This document shows, piece by piece, positions 24,801 through 37,000 of a stretch of 64,000 bases of DNA; position 1 is the stretch's first letter, and every line of letters begins with the position of its first letter. The stretch comes from Zerene cesonia. Lineage: Eukaryota > Arthropoda > Insecta > Lepidoptera > Pieridae. The translations under genes and the position numbers were made by a program. The notes under the pieces are model-generated. The model did no database searches, was not told where the DNA came from, and saw only the letters and a program-made list of their open reading frames with translations. The stretch is from NCBI RefSeq assembly GCF_012273895.1, contig NC_052107.1:3286001-3350000 (forward strand), read 5' to 3'.

Positions 24801-26111
24801 ATCCGAGTAAAAATATAATTGGCTTTTGCGCATGTATGTATACAATTTTTTATTTAAGTAATTGATTTTTATTTCACTACCTTTCCGACAGCCGTAATAC
24901 GCACGCATAATCAAAGGAAAAAATAGACAGTCATGAGGTTTTCCCGGCATAGTTTACGTTCCCCACGGATTTCCGGGATAAAAACCATTCTTTATCCTTT
25001 TTCGGGTCATAAATTATCTGTGTACCAAATTTCATCTAAGAAGAGACAGTCAGACAGACATATAGAGCTACCTTCACATATCTAATATTAGTAAGGATTA
25101 ATGGACAATTTAAAAAATCACATTTGCTTACCTATCATTTTCATTCTATAATATTTCATCCTATAATACATCATTATTGCTATCTTCATAATTATATTTA
25201 TAAATGACAATTAAAAAAAAATAGCCAATTTACTCTTTTAAAACTTTCTGCTTTCTTAGATACATATTTAGTTATTTATTGCATACTGTTTTCATTTCCT
25301 TGAATGTATATCAAATCAGATTTCACGGTTATTGCATTTACTTGTTTCATTATTCGCGCTAGCACGAAGTCATATTAATGTATTCATAATACATTTATAA
25401 ATATGTATATCAAAAGAAAGTGAACGCAACTCTTACTTTTCGATCGTTAGTCAACACGACACGACTGTTTTTGGGATCGGTGTAGAAACGCTTTTAATAG
25501 ATATTTCCTACCAACATTGACTTTAAAATATTATTGTTATATGAAGAAAATTAACGCTTTAAATAATGTACTGCGTTCCGTAAAACCAATAATTTTTTAT
25601 TCCCTTATAATTACCCAATTCTCCGTATTTAGTCATCTTTTTCACTACATATATTTAATTGTAGCGTTTAAATTCATGTTTCTATGTAGTCACTATGCAA
25701 TTTAGTATTCTGTCATAGGAAAGTAAATTTTATGTATTTAACCACAGAGGTGAAACTGGATTCTAGATACGTAGGTGCAAAAATAGAAAATGAAGGATGA
25801 CCTACGAGTTAAGTGACTGTACAATGTTTTAAATGTCTTCTATGATTACATACATAGAGCTAAAGTTTTATACGAAGTAACAAAGTTAAACCTGTTTCAT
25901 AAATTGTAAAACTGTTTAGCGATTATCGCATGAACAATTGATAAGGAAACATAACATTTTTAAATTATAAAGCATAACAAAAAAAAACACGTTTATTAAG
26001 GTACGCAGATTATTGAAGAAATCAATATATAACACTCGATATAACTACCTTGAAATAATTCAACAATATACGTACCAGGAATATCCATAAAACGCAGTAT
26101 ATCCAAGCCAT
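18866..26111 (-). CDS. spz-like: Spaetzle-family Toll ligand, gene B (six exons)
   Basis: Exons (minus): 26076-26111, 21692-21812, 20925-21073, 20686-20799, 19396-19496, 18866-19040; phases 0,1,0,0,2; 231 residues. Residues 1-18 (MAWIYCVLWIFLITNSKA) make a clean signal peptide, which supports joining exon 1 across a 4.3 kb intron. Exon 2 is 40 codons, against 16 in A and 15 in C, and adds a basic N-terminal extension ending SRR. Prodomain cysteines are at 79 and 85, followed by EDIPNYPEDIV. The likely activation site is AER124|IG, eleven residues before the first mature cysteine, as in Drosophila Spaetzle. Mature cysteines are at 135, 173, 181, 195, 223, 224 and 226, with DWYIIVN, FRVEIC, KCIQKYVLRNMIAL and VPSCCSCVARVV. 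A secreted dimeric Toll ligand is inferred from the family. Its C-terminal domain is most like gene A. Introns hold foldbacks, a SINE and other repeats. Confidence 0.92.
19883..19938. repeat. Foldback in intron 4 of gene B
   Basis: Arms 19883-19908 and 19913-19938 are complementary at 24 of 26 positions, around ATATATTATCTACAAATA, with a 4-base loop. This is a strong hairpin in DNA and in the transcript. Confidence 0.6.
22259..22387. repeat. Near-perfect 129-bp palindrome in intron 1 of gene B
   Basis: Arms 22259-22317 and 22329-22387 are complementary at 58 of 59 positions (one C/G difference near the CCTAACAGC word), separated by an 11-base spacer. The arms start CTACTTAGCACATC. Such high identity suggests a recent foldback insertion (MITE-like) or recent templated copying. 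No open frame is present. Confidence 0.75.
23022..23308 (-). repeat. Poly(A)-family SINE-like element, copy 1 (old)
   Basis: Reading the minus strand it starts ATGGGAATCGCGCATAC and contains CCGCTCGCACCGGGTAAGTA, CAGAAAACCGGCGTGAAATA and the GGCGAACCGACTGC end. It aligns with the copies at 28050, 41159 and 51943 but is the most diverged and has no poly(A) tail left. Confidence 0.65.
24373..24560 (+). repeat. Interspersed repeat in intron 1 of gene B
   Basis: Words such as CATCAACGCGCAGCCCGAAC, GGGCTGAAATTTGACATGC and CTAGGGGATAATATAAGGGA match the general pattern of a lepidopteran dispersed repeat with a variable body. The boundaries are approximate. Confidence 0.4.
24940..25099 (+). repeat. 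Interspersed repeat in intron 1 of gene B
   Basis: Runs from CCCGGCATAGTTTACGTTCC through CCACGGATTTCCGGGATAAA and TGTACCAAATTTCATC to CAGACAGACATATAG and ATATCTAATATTAGTAAGGA. The ending is the same as in the family at 14255, which suggests related 3' tails. Confidence 0.55.
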
Positions 26112-26181
26112 CACTAAAACCAGATCAAATCATGATCTCACAAACGTTCAAATTTTTCGAAATAATTTATCCATCGCTGGG

Positions 26182-26219
26182 ACTGTTAACAAAACAAATC
26201 GTCAAAATTGTATTATATA
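26182..26219 (-). promoter_or_regulatory. Core promoter of Spaetzle B
   Basis: On the minus strand TATATAA lies at 26213-26219 and an ACAGT initiator at 26182-26186, with the A at 26184, 35 bases downstream of the first T. The leader would be about 73 bases. It contains two short upstream open frames, 26148-26174 (8 codons) and 26125-26133 (2 codons), before the ATG at 26111. Confidence 0.5.
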
Positions 26220-26849
26220 GTCTGTGGAAGAGTTCACACATTCACTTGTTAGTGCGTTCGAATGACAACTGGTTGGAAACTACCGGTAGAAGCTAAATCG
26301 CATGCCATTAAGGTAACCAGTTTGTCTTGACCTCCACATTATATTGTTTGAATAGTCCCCGTACCTGCTGATTGTGGAGGTCTGGGGTGAATGGTTGTTG
26401 GTATCTGATGTATGATTATCACGTCTAATTGAGCTGTTATTTGTCTATCCAAGTTCATGGAGCGTTGAAAACAATAAACATTATGTCTGGACCTACATCA
26501 ATTTTATAAAGTAATTTGAAATGTTCTTAAAATGGTGGTACATTTATTATATTCGTCCATTTATTACATGGTCTTCGTATTAAGTAATTGATATTTTACC
26601 AAACTATATTATTTATCTAATGACTTAGTAATTATGTTGGCAATTAAGGTGTTGTTAATTATGTTCGAATTATTAAGGTATTTCGAATAATTCCATGTAT
26701 AAAGGAATTAAAAACTTGAATTGTCTTAATCGTTTTTGAATAGTTTATAGGTACAAACTTAATTTTGATCCAAGTTGTTTCTAGGGTTATTGTGGAATTT
26801 AAGCATAGTATGATTTTCTGTATAATTAATCAATTATAAAACATTACTA

Positions 26850-27240
26850 GCTGTGACCCGCGGTTGAAACCGCGTAAGCGTGCTGCGTAACCGTATCCCG
26901 TAGGAATATCGGTATAAAAAGTGCCTATGTGTTATTTCAGTTGTCCAGCTATGTTCGAAGCAAAATAGTATTATTATTCACCAATAGATGTCAGGAAAAA
27001 AAAACACGAATATGACATTATTTCAGTTGTCCAGCTATCTACGAAGCAAAATAGTATTATTATTCACCAATAGATGTCAGGAAAAAAAAAACACGAATAA
27101 AACACGAATATGACATTTTCTAAAAAAAATTCCTAGCTAGATCGATTTATCGCCCTCGAAAACCCCTATATACTAAATTTCATGAAAATCGTTGGAGCCG
27201 ATTCCGAGATCCCAATTATATATATATATATATATATACA
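26850..27240 (+). repeat. Interspersed repeat with internal 86-bp tandem duplication
   Basis: Starts GCTGTGACCCGCGGTTGAAA and contains CCGTATCCCGTAGGAATATC as in the repeat at 14255. The unit from 26932 to 27017 (TTATTTCAGTTGTCCAGCTA onward) is repeated at 27018-27103 with few differences. The element is followed by a (TA)n run at about 27219-27239. Confidence 0.65.
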
Positions 27241-28049
27241 AGAATTGCTCGTTTAAAGGTATAAGATAAGATTATTTTCTGAAACCTCTTTTATTTTCTG
27301 TGTAGACAGAACACATAAAATACATTAAAAAAAGAAGTTTATTCCACCTTAGAACACACATACCTGCACATTCGTAATACGAATAGCTACCAACACAAAT
27401 TAAAATATTATTCTATAATCAAAATGAGCGAAAAATGTTAAAGTGTATGCGCGCATATATATGCGCATATGAAAGGCATATGGCATATATATGCCAAGAT
27501 GGGTGGGCAAGCCACTCAGCGTGTGCCATTCCAGAACAAGACTAGATGTGGGACCGACTCTTATAGCCGAATTCAGTCCAAATTTCAGGCATTGGTCATA
27601 AAAAAAATGACTGACACAGTTACGCACACAAGAAGTTTTTTTGCGACCTTTAAGCTTATTTTCTTAGTCCTTGTCTCACTTGGTTTACCTATTTTAACAT
27701 TCGCTTCTTAAGGAGGTGAGTATGTGAATAATATGTTTAAATACTCATCAATATAATTGGGTCATTATAGTTCATGGGGCGTTCAAAGACAATTTTGTTA
27801 TTGATCTATAGTTCTTAAATCTATATTACTTCCAATTAGTTTATTAATTACAAAATACATTCAGAAATATACAGAAGCACTGATAATATAGAGACGATTA
27901 TACTCACTACTTGCTTTATATCCTAATCTCCCTAAATGGGGCAAAGGTCATCGAGAGTACTTAGTCCGTAAAATATCACGTGTTTTGTCACCACGTTTTA
28001 TGACACTACAGCATTTTACAATAGACTTAGCCTCTGCGATAACGAACGG

Positions 28050-28375
28050 TTTTTTTTTTTATGTAATAGCGGGCAACTGGGCTGGTGGTTCGCCTGATGG
28101 TAAGCGATCACCACCGCCCATGAACATTGGCAGAGGTAGTGCCTCTGCGAATGTGTTGCCCGCTTTTAAGGGGTAAAGGAAAAGGAAAGGATTAACGACT
28201 GGAAAGAAGGAATGGACTGGGACGGGTGAGGAAAAGGAAATGGGCCTCCGGCTCCCCCACTCACCGTACGAAACACAGTGGCATGCCACTATTTCACGCC
28301 GGTTTTCTGTGGGGGTGTGGTACTTCCCCGGTGCGAGCTGGCCCAATTCGTGCCGAAGCGTGCTCGACTCCCACA
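28050..28375 (-). repeat. Poly(A)-family SINE-like element, copy 2 (young)
   Basis: On the minus strand it reads GTGGGAGTCGAGCACGC, CCAGCTCGCACCGGGGAAGT, AACCGGCGTGAAATAGTGGC, a pyrimidine-rich middle, CCATCAGGCGAACCACCAG and GCTATTACAT followed by a run of A (plus-strand T at 28050-28060). The defined 5' end shared by all copies, plus the A tail, points to retroposition. It is nearly the same as the copy at 51943. Confidence 0.75.
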
Positions 28376-30182
28376 ATAAAACCTCCCTCACCATGTCAGC
28401 TTTGGACGGCTACGTTTCCCTTTTCTCTGGGGATTCCAATCCAAAGCTAGCATTGGTATGTGATTCGGGACTCTACATAGCGTGTGGACAACCAACTCCA
28501 CTTACGGCGTTTAATCATATGTGCACAACATAAGCATATGTAAATAATTGACTTTGTTCGGAAATGCTTTGTCTTACTGCTTTTTCCGTTATAGAATTAA
28601 AACTGCAACTTCCGACTTCGCCCGTGCTGTCACAGATATTCCCGTAGGAGTATGTATGCTTTAGTATGGTAAAATGTATTCAGCTGCGATGTGAAAAAAA
28701 GACTGGGTGTCTTTATTCACGTTTTCTATTATAAACTAATTAACTAATTTACTATTTAACTTTAAGGATACAGAATGGAAAGAATATGTACTATTTTGAA
28801 TAATGTTAAAAGTTCAATTACTAAAAATAGAAAGATCTCTAATGAACAAGATGTCATACTTATAATTACATTTATTAATGATTTCATTATTCAAATCAAT
28901 TATTATCAAACCATTTTCTGTTTACAATACATAAATATATTATGGACTAACATAACTCAACTTCTTTCAAAAATCTACCCTACATACAATCTGCGACATA
29001 AGCATATATCTTATAACGAAAAAAATTATATTTTAGTTAATTTAACAACGACTATATTACGTAGTATACGAATGTGTGAACTCAGCTTCATAAAACTAAT
29101 ATTCACTGTTTATATAAATTATATACCTATTAAAATTTTAACTATTATGCCGATTTCGTGGTCGCGGGTGCCATACTTATAATGTTTAAACAATAATACG
29201 AAATAGGTTTATTTCAATATATATCTTTATTATTCAATATATATGAATATGTTTTATAAACTTTATTTTAGTGGTAAACCATATTTTTCAATTCTTATAT
29301 TTGAGTGGTCACCCTTAAAAGGTACCTAAGTTAAAAAGTTTTGCAATAAACTAGGAAACAAAACATCCGATGACGCGCATCGAGTTTCATTAAAATATCT
29401 CTTTCTTTTAAATCACTTAGTCATTGTTTGTATTCCTTATTACCGACAATTAACTGTCTTAAAGTCATATATGGACCTGTATTCGGGAAGTTATTTTGGC
29501 TATAACAATTATTTATTATTATTTTAGTTATATTGAAGTTTAATTCTTTATTTACACAGACATGGTATTAAATGTATTATGCTTTTATGATGTCTGCAAA
29601 TCACATGGGCATTTAAGTGTCTGAAACTAATGGCTGAGCTTGAACTTGATCAGAATGTAAAAAAAAAACGATTTCTTTATACAATATACTATTGTGTTTA
29701 TTAATGCTATTTAAAAGTGTGTTATCTGATCACATATTCTGCCTCATAACATAAATATTATATGTTATATGATAGTGAGTAATTAAAAACAATTTCTGAT
29801 TTGATAGAGATAAGTTTAGTAATTAGGAGTAGCGGATTTATTTAAATACACGTGAAGCTATCCATGAGATAATTTGAATATTACATTTTAATCAAAACTT
29901 ATGAAAAATTACCACATTGAATTAATGTTTAGAAGCAATATAAAGTCTAATTTTCTGTTTTATAGTATTCAAATGCTTTATAAATTAATGAGAAATGTTT
30001 AAAGAATAGAAAAGATCGAGAGATCAAGCGTTGTACGGCGAACGATGCGGGTGCAAATCCCGCCTCGTGATCGAATTTTTTCCATTCTTCGAACATTTCT
30101 CAACGATACAAAGTTTTTATATATACAACTAAATTGTTCAGAATACAGATATCATAAAATAAGAATTACTAACATTAATATT

Positions 30183-30478
30183 TATCATCATCATAACCAG
30201 CCCATATTATGTTTCCACAGCAGGGTCACGGGCCTTCTATGAGGGTTCCGGCAATAATGCACCACGCTGGTCGAGTGTGGGTTGGCTGATGTCTCCTGTT
30301 GTCAAGCTTTTCATTCTTCGACATGCCATTTCGAGTATTGTGATATGAATAAAACTATCGAATAATGTAAATCTGTACATTATTTACATCACCACCGCTC
30401 GCACAGCTGCAATTGATAAATCAATTCATTTCTTACACGGTCGTCCGATCGCAAACCTCCGCCTTTTCGCCGAAAATT
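30183..30478 (-). repeat. tRNA-derived SINE copy, diverged
   Basis: On the plus strand it begins TTATCATCATCATAACCAGC, which is the reversed tail, and contains CTATGAGGGTTCCGGCAAT, CCACGCTGGTCGAGTGTGG and CTTCGACATGCC. It ends with a degraded B-box region near GATCGCAAACCTCC. Same family as 51540-51815. Confidence 0.55.
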
Positions 30479-33400
30479 AATATATTTACACAAATAGATT
30501 AATGAAGTATACTGAACTGTCTCATCCAGGCAACCATAGATAATTTATAAAGTGACACAAGCCGAGAACATCGATCTGAAAGGAGGACATGAAAAAATAA
30601 ATTGCACTTCGTTCGATAAAACGTTTGTTTACAATTAGATTGTTTGTCCGATTTCCTACGAATTTACTTGGATGAAATACGTCAAAGGTGATGGGCGTTA
30701 GGTAAATAATCATTGAGCTAAGCCGATTGATTAAACCCGTTAGTGCAGACTTTACAGAGAAAGTTTGCGAAATCAATATTTATTCATAGCGGAACCTGTT
30801 CAGCTCTCACTCATACGATTTTGTATTTAAGTAAAATTAATAATAATCCGCTGTTTACCTCTAGTCAGAACCTCTTCTAGCAATCAATGCCGTTTTCCTA
30901 GAATACTGGAATTATACAATGTATAAATAGATTAAGATTTTATAATGATTTTATTGTAGACACGTGCTTATTTATTGCCCTGTGATTTGATTTGTATGTA
31001 TAAATCAGTATAGACTGATTGATGACAGTACAGATAATTGATCATCATGTATATCTACATCTATCTGCTGTACTATGAGTTATGTCATGTTTCTATAACA
31101 TGGAAGGTCCATAAGAACTGTGAAATTTGTTATTTCTGTTTGTATTTTGTGGTTGGGCCATATATAGTAATTGTGATTGCCGCTGTACCTACTGTAATAG
31201 ATGATCACAGAAGATTGCTTGTTTCCTTGGCCCCTTGTTTGCGAATAAGCGTAACAAGATGAAGGTCATGAGTGCAATAGCCGATGGAGATTAAAATAAT
31301 TATATATCTTTGTGTTCATCACTGAATCCCTGACAATTAGTAAGATATAGGAAAAGTGCATTTACTTAAAGACGCAAGCCTCACAATGGGTTAGTCAGTT
31401 TGCTCTTTATAAAGTTCAAGGTGATTAACACAGTTACAGTGCGTTTTTGCATTTATACTTACGCCCTGTAATTTACCAAGGACAGATTCATAAAGATTGG
31501 TAATTCGATATCCAATAAATTAATTTTAATCGCCAATCTGAATATCGTATGTTGGAAAACACAATACTGAAACAGACGTAAACCTATTGAATATTTTTGC
31601 AATGTTGATAATGTTGGTAATCCTATTTATACTCTTGGCGATTTTTCTCCTATTTGATGGACGAATTTTACTACTTTTATCTTAAACTTTACATGAAAAA
31701 AAGTTATGAGACCTATTTAACAAATATCTACAGTATTTATTATTTGAACTGGCCTATACCAAGAAGGATTTGCAGTAATATTTGACTATTAATTATTTCT
31801 TAATGCACAAACATTGCTCTGTATTCGAGTCATGGTCGAATGTGAATGTCTGCTTATACAAAAACAAACACACGCACAACTTACTCAGCTCAATTCCTGT
31901 ATAATGGTATCTCAATTCAGTTTTATTAATAAGCAAATATCCTGGTCTCTACAACATTATTCGAAAGTAATGAGTCTTTTACGAATTATATTATGAATTT
32001 CACAAATCACAACGCATTGCATTTAATTCAATGCAACTTTCCTATAACTTGTTTCCGAATAAAAGATTGTTTGATAAATGTGTTCTTGGTTGCCATTTCG
32101 ACGATACAATATCGACTATTCTCCTTTAAATTCACAATAAACTAATATTTTACTTATATTTGCATCATATTCGCGTGACATTAAAATAAAAGACACGTTA
32201 AAACTAGCGTTCACATCACTGATTCGTTTGTAACACGGTACTTCCCCGCGAGCACCTGTGCTGACTATATTCTGTTCCATTGCAATAGCGGGAAAATACA
32301 TAATACAGGTATATATTGCGTGTGCGTAAAACCCTAATTGTATTCAATTGTAGTTAATTTTGAACGTGAAATTGATATTCATCTCATAACTTTGTAGTGG
32401 TTAGTCCCTGTGTATTTATATGGTTCTTATTGCAAATTTTATTTTGGCGAAGCTTTGACTCTAGCGGTAGATGAGTGGGTTTTTTTGTAACGGATCTTTG
32501 TCACGTAATGTTTAATTTTAATTCAATGACGACAAATGTTCATATTGTTTTCTATTCTTTAAGTAATGATCTACGATTAATGCAGTATTTTCCTCGAACT
32601 CAAAAGACAGCTACGGTTGCACATGTTAATTGTACCTAGTACTCAGCATAATAATAATTACATGTATAGGTATATACTACTCATATACGATATTGCATAT
32701 CAATTAACTAAACTATAGACGTTATAAAGAAGATTCTAGTAAATTTTACAGTAAAACAAAGAAAAATAGTATATAATATCCATTAGCAGTTATAGGCGAA
32801 TAGAAATGTACTAATACTCGTGGATAAAGATTCTTTTATATATAATCGTATAGTATAGGATAAGGATATATTTTTTGTAGTTTGGGTATGTATTAAAAAA
32901 GCTATGTTTTCATTTATCTGTTTATTTGTGACCAGTCTATAAAATGAACATAAACAATAAATAAAAAGGTACATTAAGCATATATAATCATAACTGTATA
33001 ACAATAATTTGTTTCACATTTCTGTCCAGGGATTAACCGTGACACATACATAGATAAAATCAAATTAGTTACAGCTATTATAAATAATTACATAAAACGA
33101 TGGTTTCCCATACACGATTGTTCATGTGGTTAATGAAAATTAAATACTAATTGCATGAGATTTTATCAATGTTATGAGATCATGTCTTTAAATAAATCTC
33201 GCGATTGTACGGTTGCGAATTGAGATGTGATAAGAATAATAGTGTTGTTTAAAAGATTAATTTATGAAATAGCTAAATATTTTTAACGGTCCTCATATTG
33301 TTACAAATAGGTAAACAGATCGATTCTCGGTCGAATCTTAGTTAAAGCGCAAAAAAATCTTATTATAAACTACAACATACACCAATTACAACTATAATAG

Positions 33401-34015
33401 ATTTCACATTTAGTAGATACATTGTAATACTTAAAATGTTCATACTATATTCAAATAAACATGAATGGATACATAAAGTATAGGTAAGCTATGCTAATAT
33501 GATCAATTATTTCTTTCTTTCTACCAAAGTGATTCGACGGTAAATCACATTTTCTTTTAAACATCTGCCAACTTATGACTTTATAATCATAAATGTTAGA
33601 TAACCAAGTTGTAATTTCTATGAAATTTGAGTAGCTGTAATAAATTAGTTGCTTATAACTAAATCTTATACAAGCAATAGGTATTAAAGTATATGGAACC
33701 GATATTTTAATAATACGTTCATTCGGATAAATTCCGCTAGGAATTATATTTTTAACCCTACTTAATCTCTTATAAAAAAAACAACATTCACATCTATTCA
33801 TTCATCAAATGTATATCTATAACATAGTTAAACCACATGAATCGCTGGCTCATATCTCTAGTGGGCATACATAAATTGCTTATTGTTGATAACTGTGTGT
33901 ACGCTTCCACAACACCTACCAAAGACACAGAAAACGTGAAACGAAAAACAATAAGCTCGATGTGTTCAGTGCCAAAAATCTAGGCCAAATTTTGAAGTTC
34001 GAAGACACTTCGCCA

Positions 34016-37000
34016 TCAAGACATATCAATGGGTTTGTAATTGCACGTGCAGCACACTGGAAGTTGTACTTGAATCGGTTTCGTACCCATTTCACCATTC
34101 TCTACCAACACTTCCCATTTATTGTACTTCTGTTTGCAGAATGTTACGTATGCGCTGTTTTCAGAAAACACGTTGAAGCATGGCGCGTCGGGTTTCCTGC
34201 AAGAAAACAACCATATAAGCAATTACTTTTGCAACATCCAATTTCGAAATTTGAGTGTTCTTTGCTTTATATCTAAATGAACTGAATTGATTTGGGAGTA
34301 AGCTAGAGAAACTCATACTTTACACATTGTAAATTGGATTAAGCGGCTGATAGTAACGATTTAATCTTGAATTGGAGAATTGGTGCAAGAGATAAAAGAA
34401 AACCCAATTTAATTTTATTGTAAATGTTTTATATGTTATTTGGCCAATTATATTATTCTAGACAATTTATTTAAACACCTCTCTGCAAAACCAACAATAC
34501 TTTAACCCCGCCTAATGAAAGGGTATAATGGTGTTCTATAAGTTATTTTTGATATAGCTAAAAACATATCTTCATACAATATTAATCTGGTATTACCTGA
34601 GTTAACTCACTCCAAATAACTTGTATCAAGAACTAGAGTTTTTAGGAGTGTATGTGAACATTAAGTATTTGCCAAAGAAATAATCATTTGCTAAAACTAA
34701 TGGAGTGTGATGTATTTAGTTTATTTTATCATGGGTCATGGCTGAGGTTTACTCTATCGGAGGTTTAACCTATTTCGTCAGAGATAATATAAATGAAATA
34801 AAAAATTAAGACTAGTGTAACAGAAATCCAACTTTTATATACTTATAAATAGTTAGCGTAAACCAAATTACAAAATAATATGAATATTATGTAAAATCAA
34901 TTGCTTCATTTAAAATAATAATATTTATTTTTTCAATAACCATATGTGGACACACGTAAGAACACTTTTGTGTGAAGTAAAGTGTACATGGGAATAAGTT
35001 TAATTATCACATTTTTCTTCTCGATTCATGAGAATAATTTGGTTTCGTACTTACTTGCATCTCTCTAAGCGCACACGCTGTACGTAGTCTACGCCTGGAG
35101 CTTGCACCACTGTTTGCCACGGATCCTCTCGTTTTTCACGCACTTTGTATAGTGGCTCAAACTAAAAAAAAAGGAGGAAATTTTATCGTTTCTAACAAAT
35201 ATAATATATTTCACGTGTAAAGCTTGAGTATACTTTGTTAATAATTAATTTTGTGGGCAATCCAGTAAGTTTTTGCTAAAAACACAATAAGCAAAAAAAG
35301 TGGTGCTTAAAAAGAGTTCGTGAAGTTTTACCTAAATTGTTAAGTTACTGAATTAACTATTTTGTTTGGATAAAATGAAAATGCATCATCATGCCCCAAT
35401 AAGTGTCAAAGTTTCTCAGTAAAATGTATTCAAACTAAAAATAGATTATGGGATTGTACATTTGTACAGGGATCGCTTTTGCTCGTCTTGATGGAGTGAT
35501 GTATGTGTATTTCCTCATTTTATTTATAAGGATATTAATAACAAGATATGTACATAATCGTATAAAACATAATACCTGGAAAAATCAAAAGGTAAATTGT
35601 CATAAAGAGGAAATTATACTTCTCTTGACACCAGTCTTTTAAGAGTCGTTAGCAACTCATATGGGTAGGTATTTAAAATATCAAATGCATTGATAATTGT
35701 TTTGTTGGTGGCAAACTGGAAGGATCATATCCTACGATTTTTTGTTTTAAAATTTTTTAATTGTCATTTTTTGATTTATACCCTTTCTCAAATAACTCAT
35801 ACCGTCATATCATTGCTACCTCTGTTAGCTACCAAAATTGAGAATTTTCGCATAGGAAATTATTGGGCGACTCATCGAAACGAAAGCTATTCACGAAGAT
35901 TCAGCTTGATAGTAATTATTTTTACATCAAGGATCTGTACTACTACTTTTGAGCGTAGGACCAGGATAACGTACCGCGCAATTTGTAGGACAATATGTCT
36001 GTTAAATTACATGAATATTAACTAAGTAAAAAAAAAAAATCAGCTGGTTAGTAATCATTTATGATGACCTCGTTATCGATACATGTCGGAAAGAGGGGAC
36101 TCTTTGATCAAACCATAGATTTTGTAGGACAAATATTTTTTCGAATAATTTAGATAATTGTCTTGAGATTTAACAAAAAAAAATTCAGTTAGTAATAAAT
36201 ATTTGAGAATCATCAAATCAACATATTTTATCCTTGCTTCCTCTGTTAGCTACCACAATCGAAAGTTTCGTACCGGAAATTATTGGGCGTCTCATCAAAA
36301 TAAAGCTACTCACGGATTATTAGCTTGATAGTAATCAAGTGCAAAAATGGGCGATGGATCCTGGACTAATAGGAACGTGTATATTCTGAAAACTGACAGT
36401 CTCATCGCGTTCTGTAATTTCACGCGTTATACTGTTCATATCTAAAAAGGTGTGGTTGATTGTTGTTTATATTATGTTGTATGTATATTGTATATACATA
36501 ATTATTGGCTCAGTGAATAAGAACCTGTTCGCGGCCTTGCCATTATTTCCGCGTTGTGCACTGAAGATTGTCTATAAAATACAACTAATTTATGTAAAAT
36601 TCTAAGGTATTTGCAAAAAATCCTAATTTATGGGATTACATTGCTACACATGGACCTGTTTTGTACACGTAATTTACCTGCTAGCTTTATGGTAAAACGG
36701 TCATAAAGTTTTATTATATTCAAATGTGGGCAATGGGCATCTATAAAACTTGTTTTATGGTATAAAATTACTGGTATGTACTGAATGTAAGGCTTAAATA
36801 TTTTTTTATTTGTATAAGTACTTTTTGTAGGATCATAGGCAGGTTTATATGAATAGTATAATAAGAAACATATTACAGTTTTTCTTAGTATTGGGACAAT
36901 CAAGTCTAATCTACTTCAAAATGTTCTTTTAACTGTAGTTGTGAGTGAACTCTACGTATGCAGGGGATTCATAATATTTCTTTATTTACATATTAAATGT

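Larger units (their letters stand above)
27241..34015. other. Intergenic between Spaetzle B and C
   Basis: No gene was recognised. It holds self-complementary ATATATGCGCATAT-rich DNA at about 27450-27495, a SINE-like element at 28050-28375 with GC-rich DNA beside it to about 28510, and a SINE at 30183-30478. Two unusually long but featureless open frames lie at 28775-29182 (plus, 135 codons) and 33451-33801 (minus, 116 codons). Both are rich in isoleucine, tyrosine and asparagine, as chance frames in AT-rich DNA are. Confidence 0.5.

Noticed and set aside
26255..26290. GGAAACTACC as a kappaB site upstream of Spaetzle B.
   Set aside because: It departs from the Rel consensus at a key position and occurs singly; not enough to call.
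30020..30075. tRNA-like sequence with a perfect T arm (GCGGGTGCAAATCCCGC).
   Set aside because: No acceptor stem or anticodon arm could be formed, so it is more likely a SINE head remnant than a tRNA gene.
33451..33801. 116-codon minus-strand open frame just downstream of Spaetzle C.
   Set aside because: It lacks the Spaetzle cysteine pattern or any other motif and has AT-driven composition. There is no splice link to gene C.
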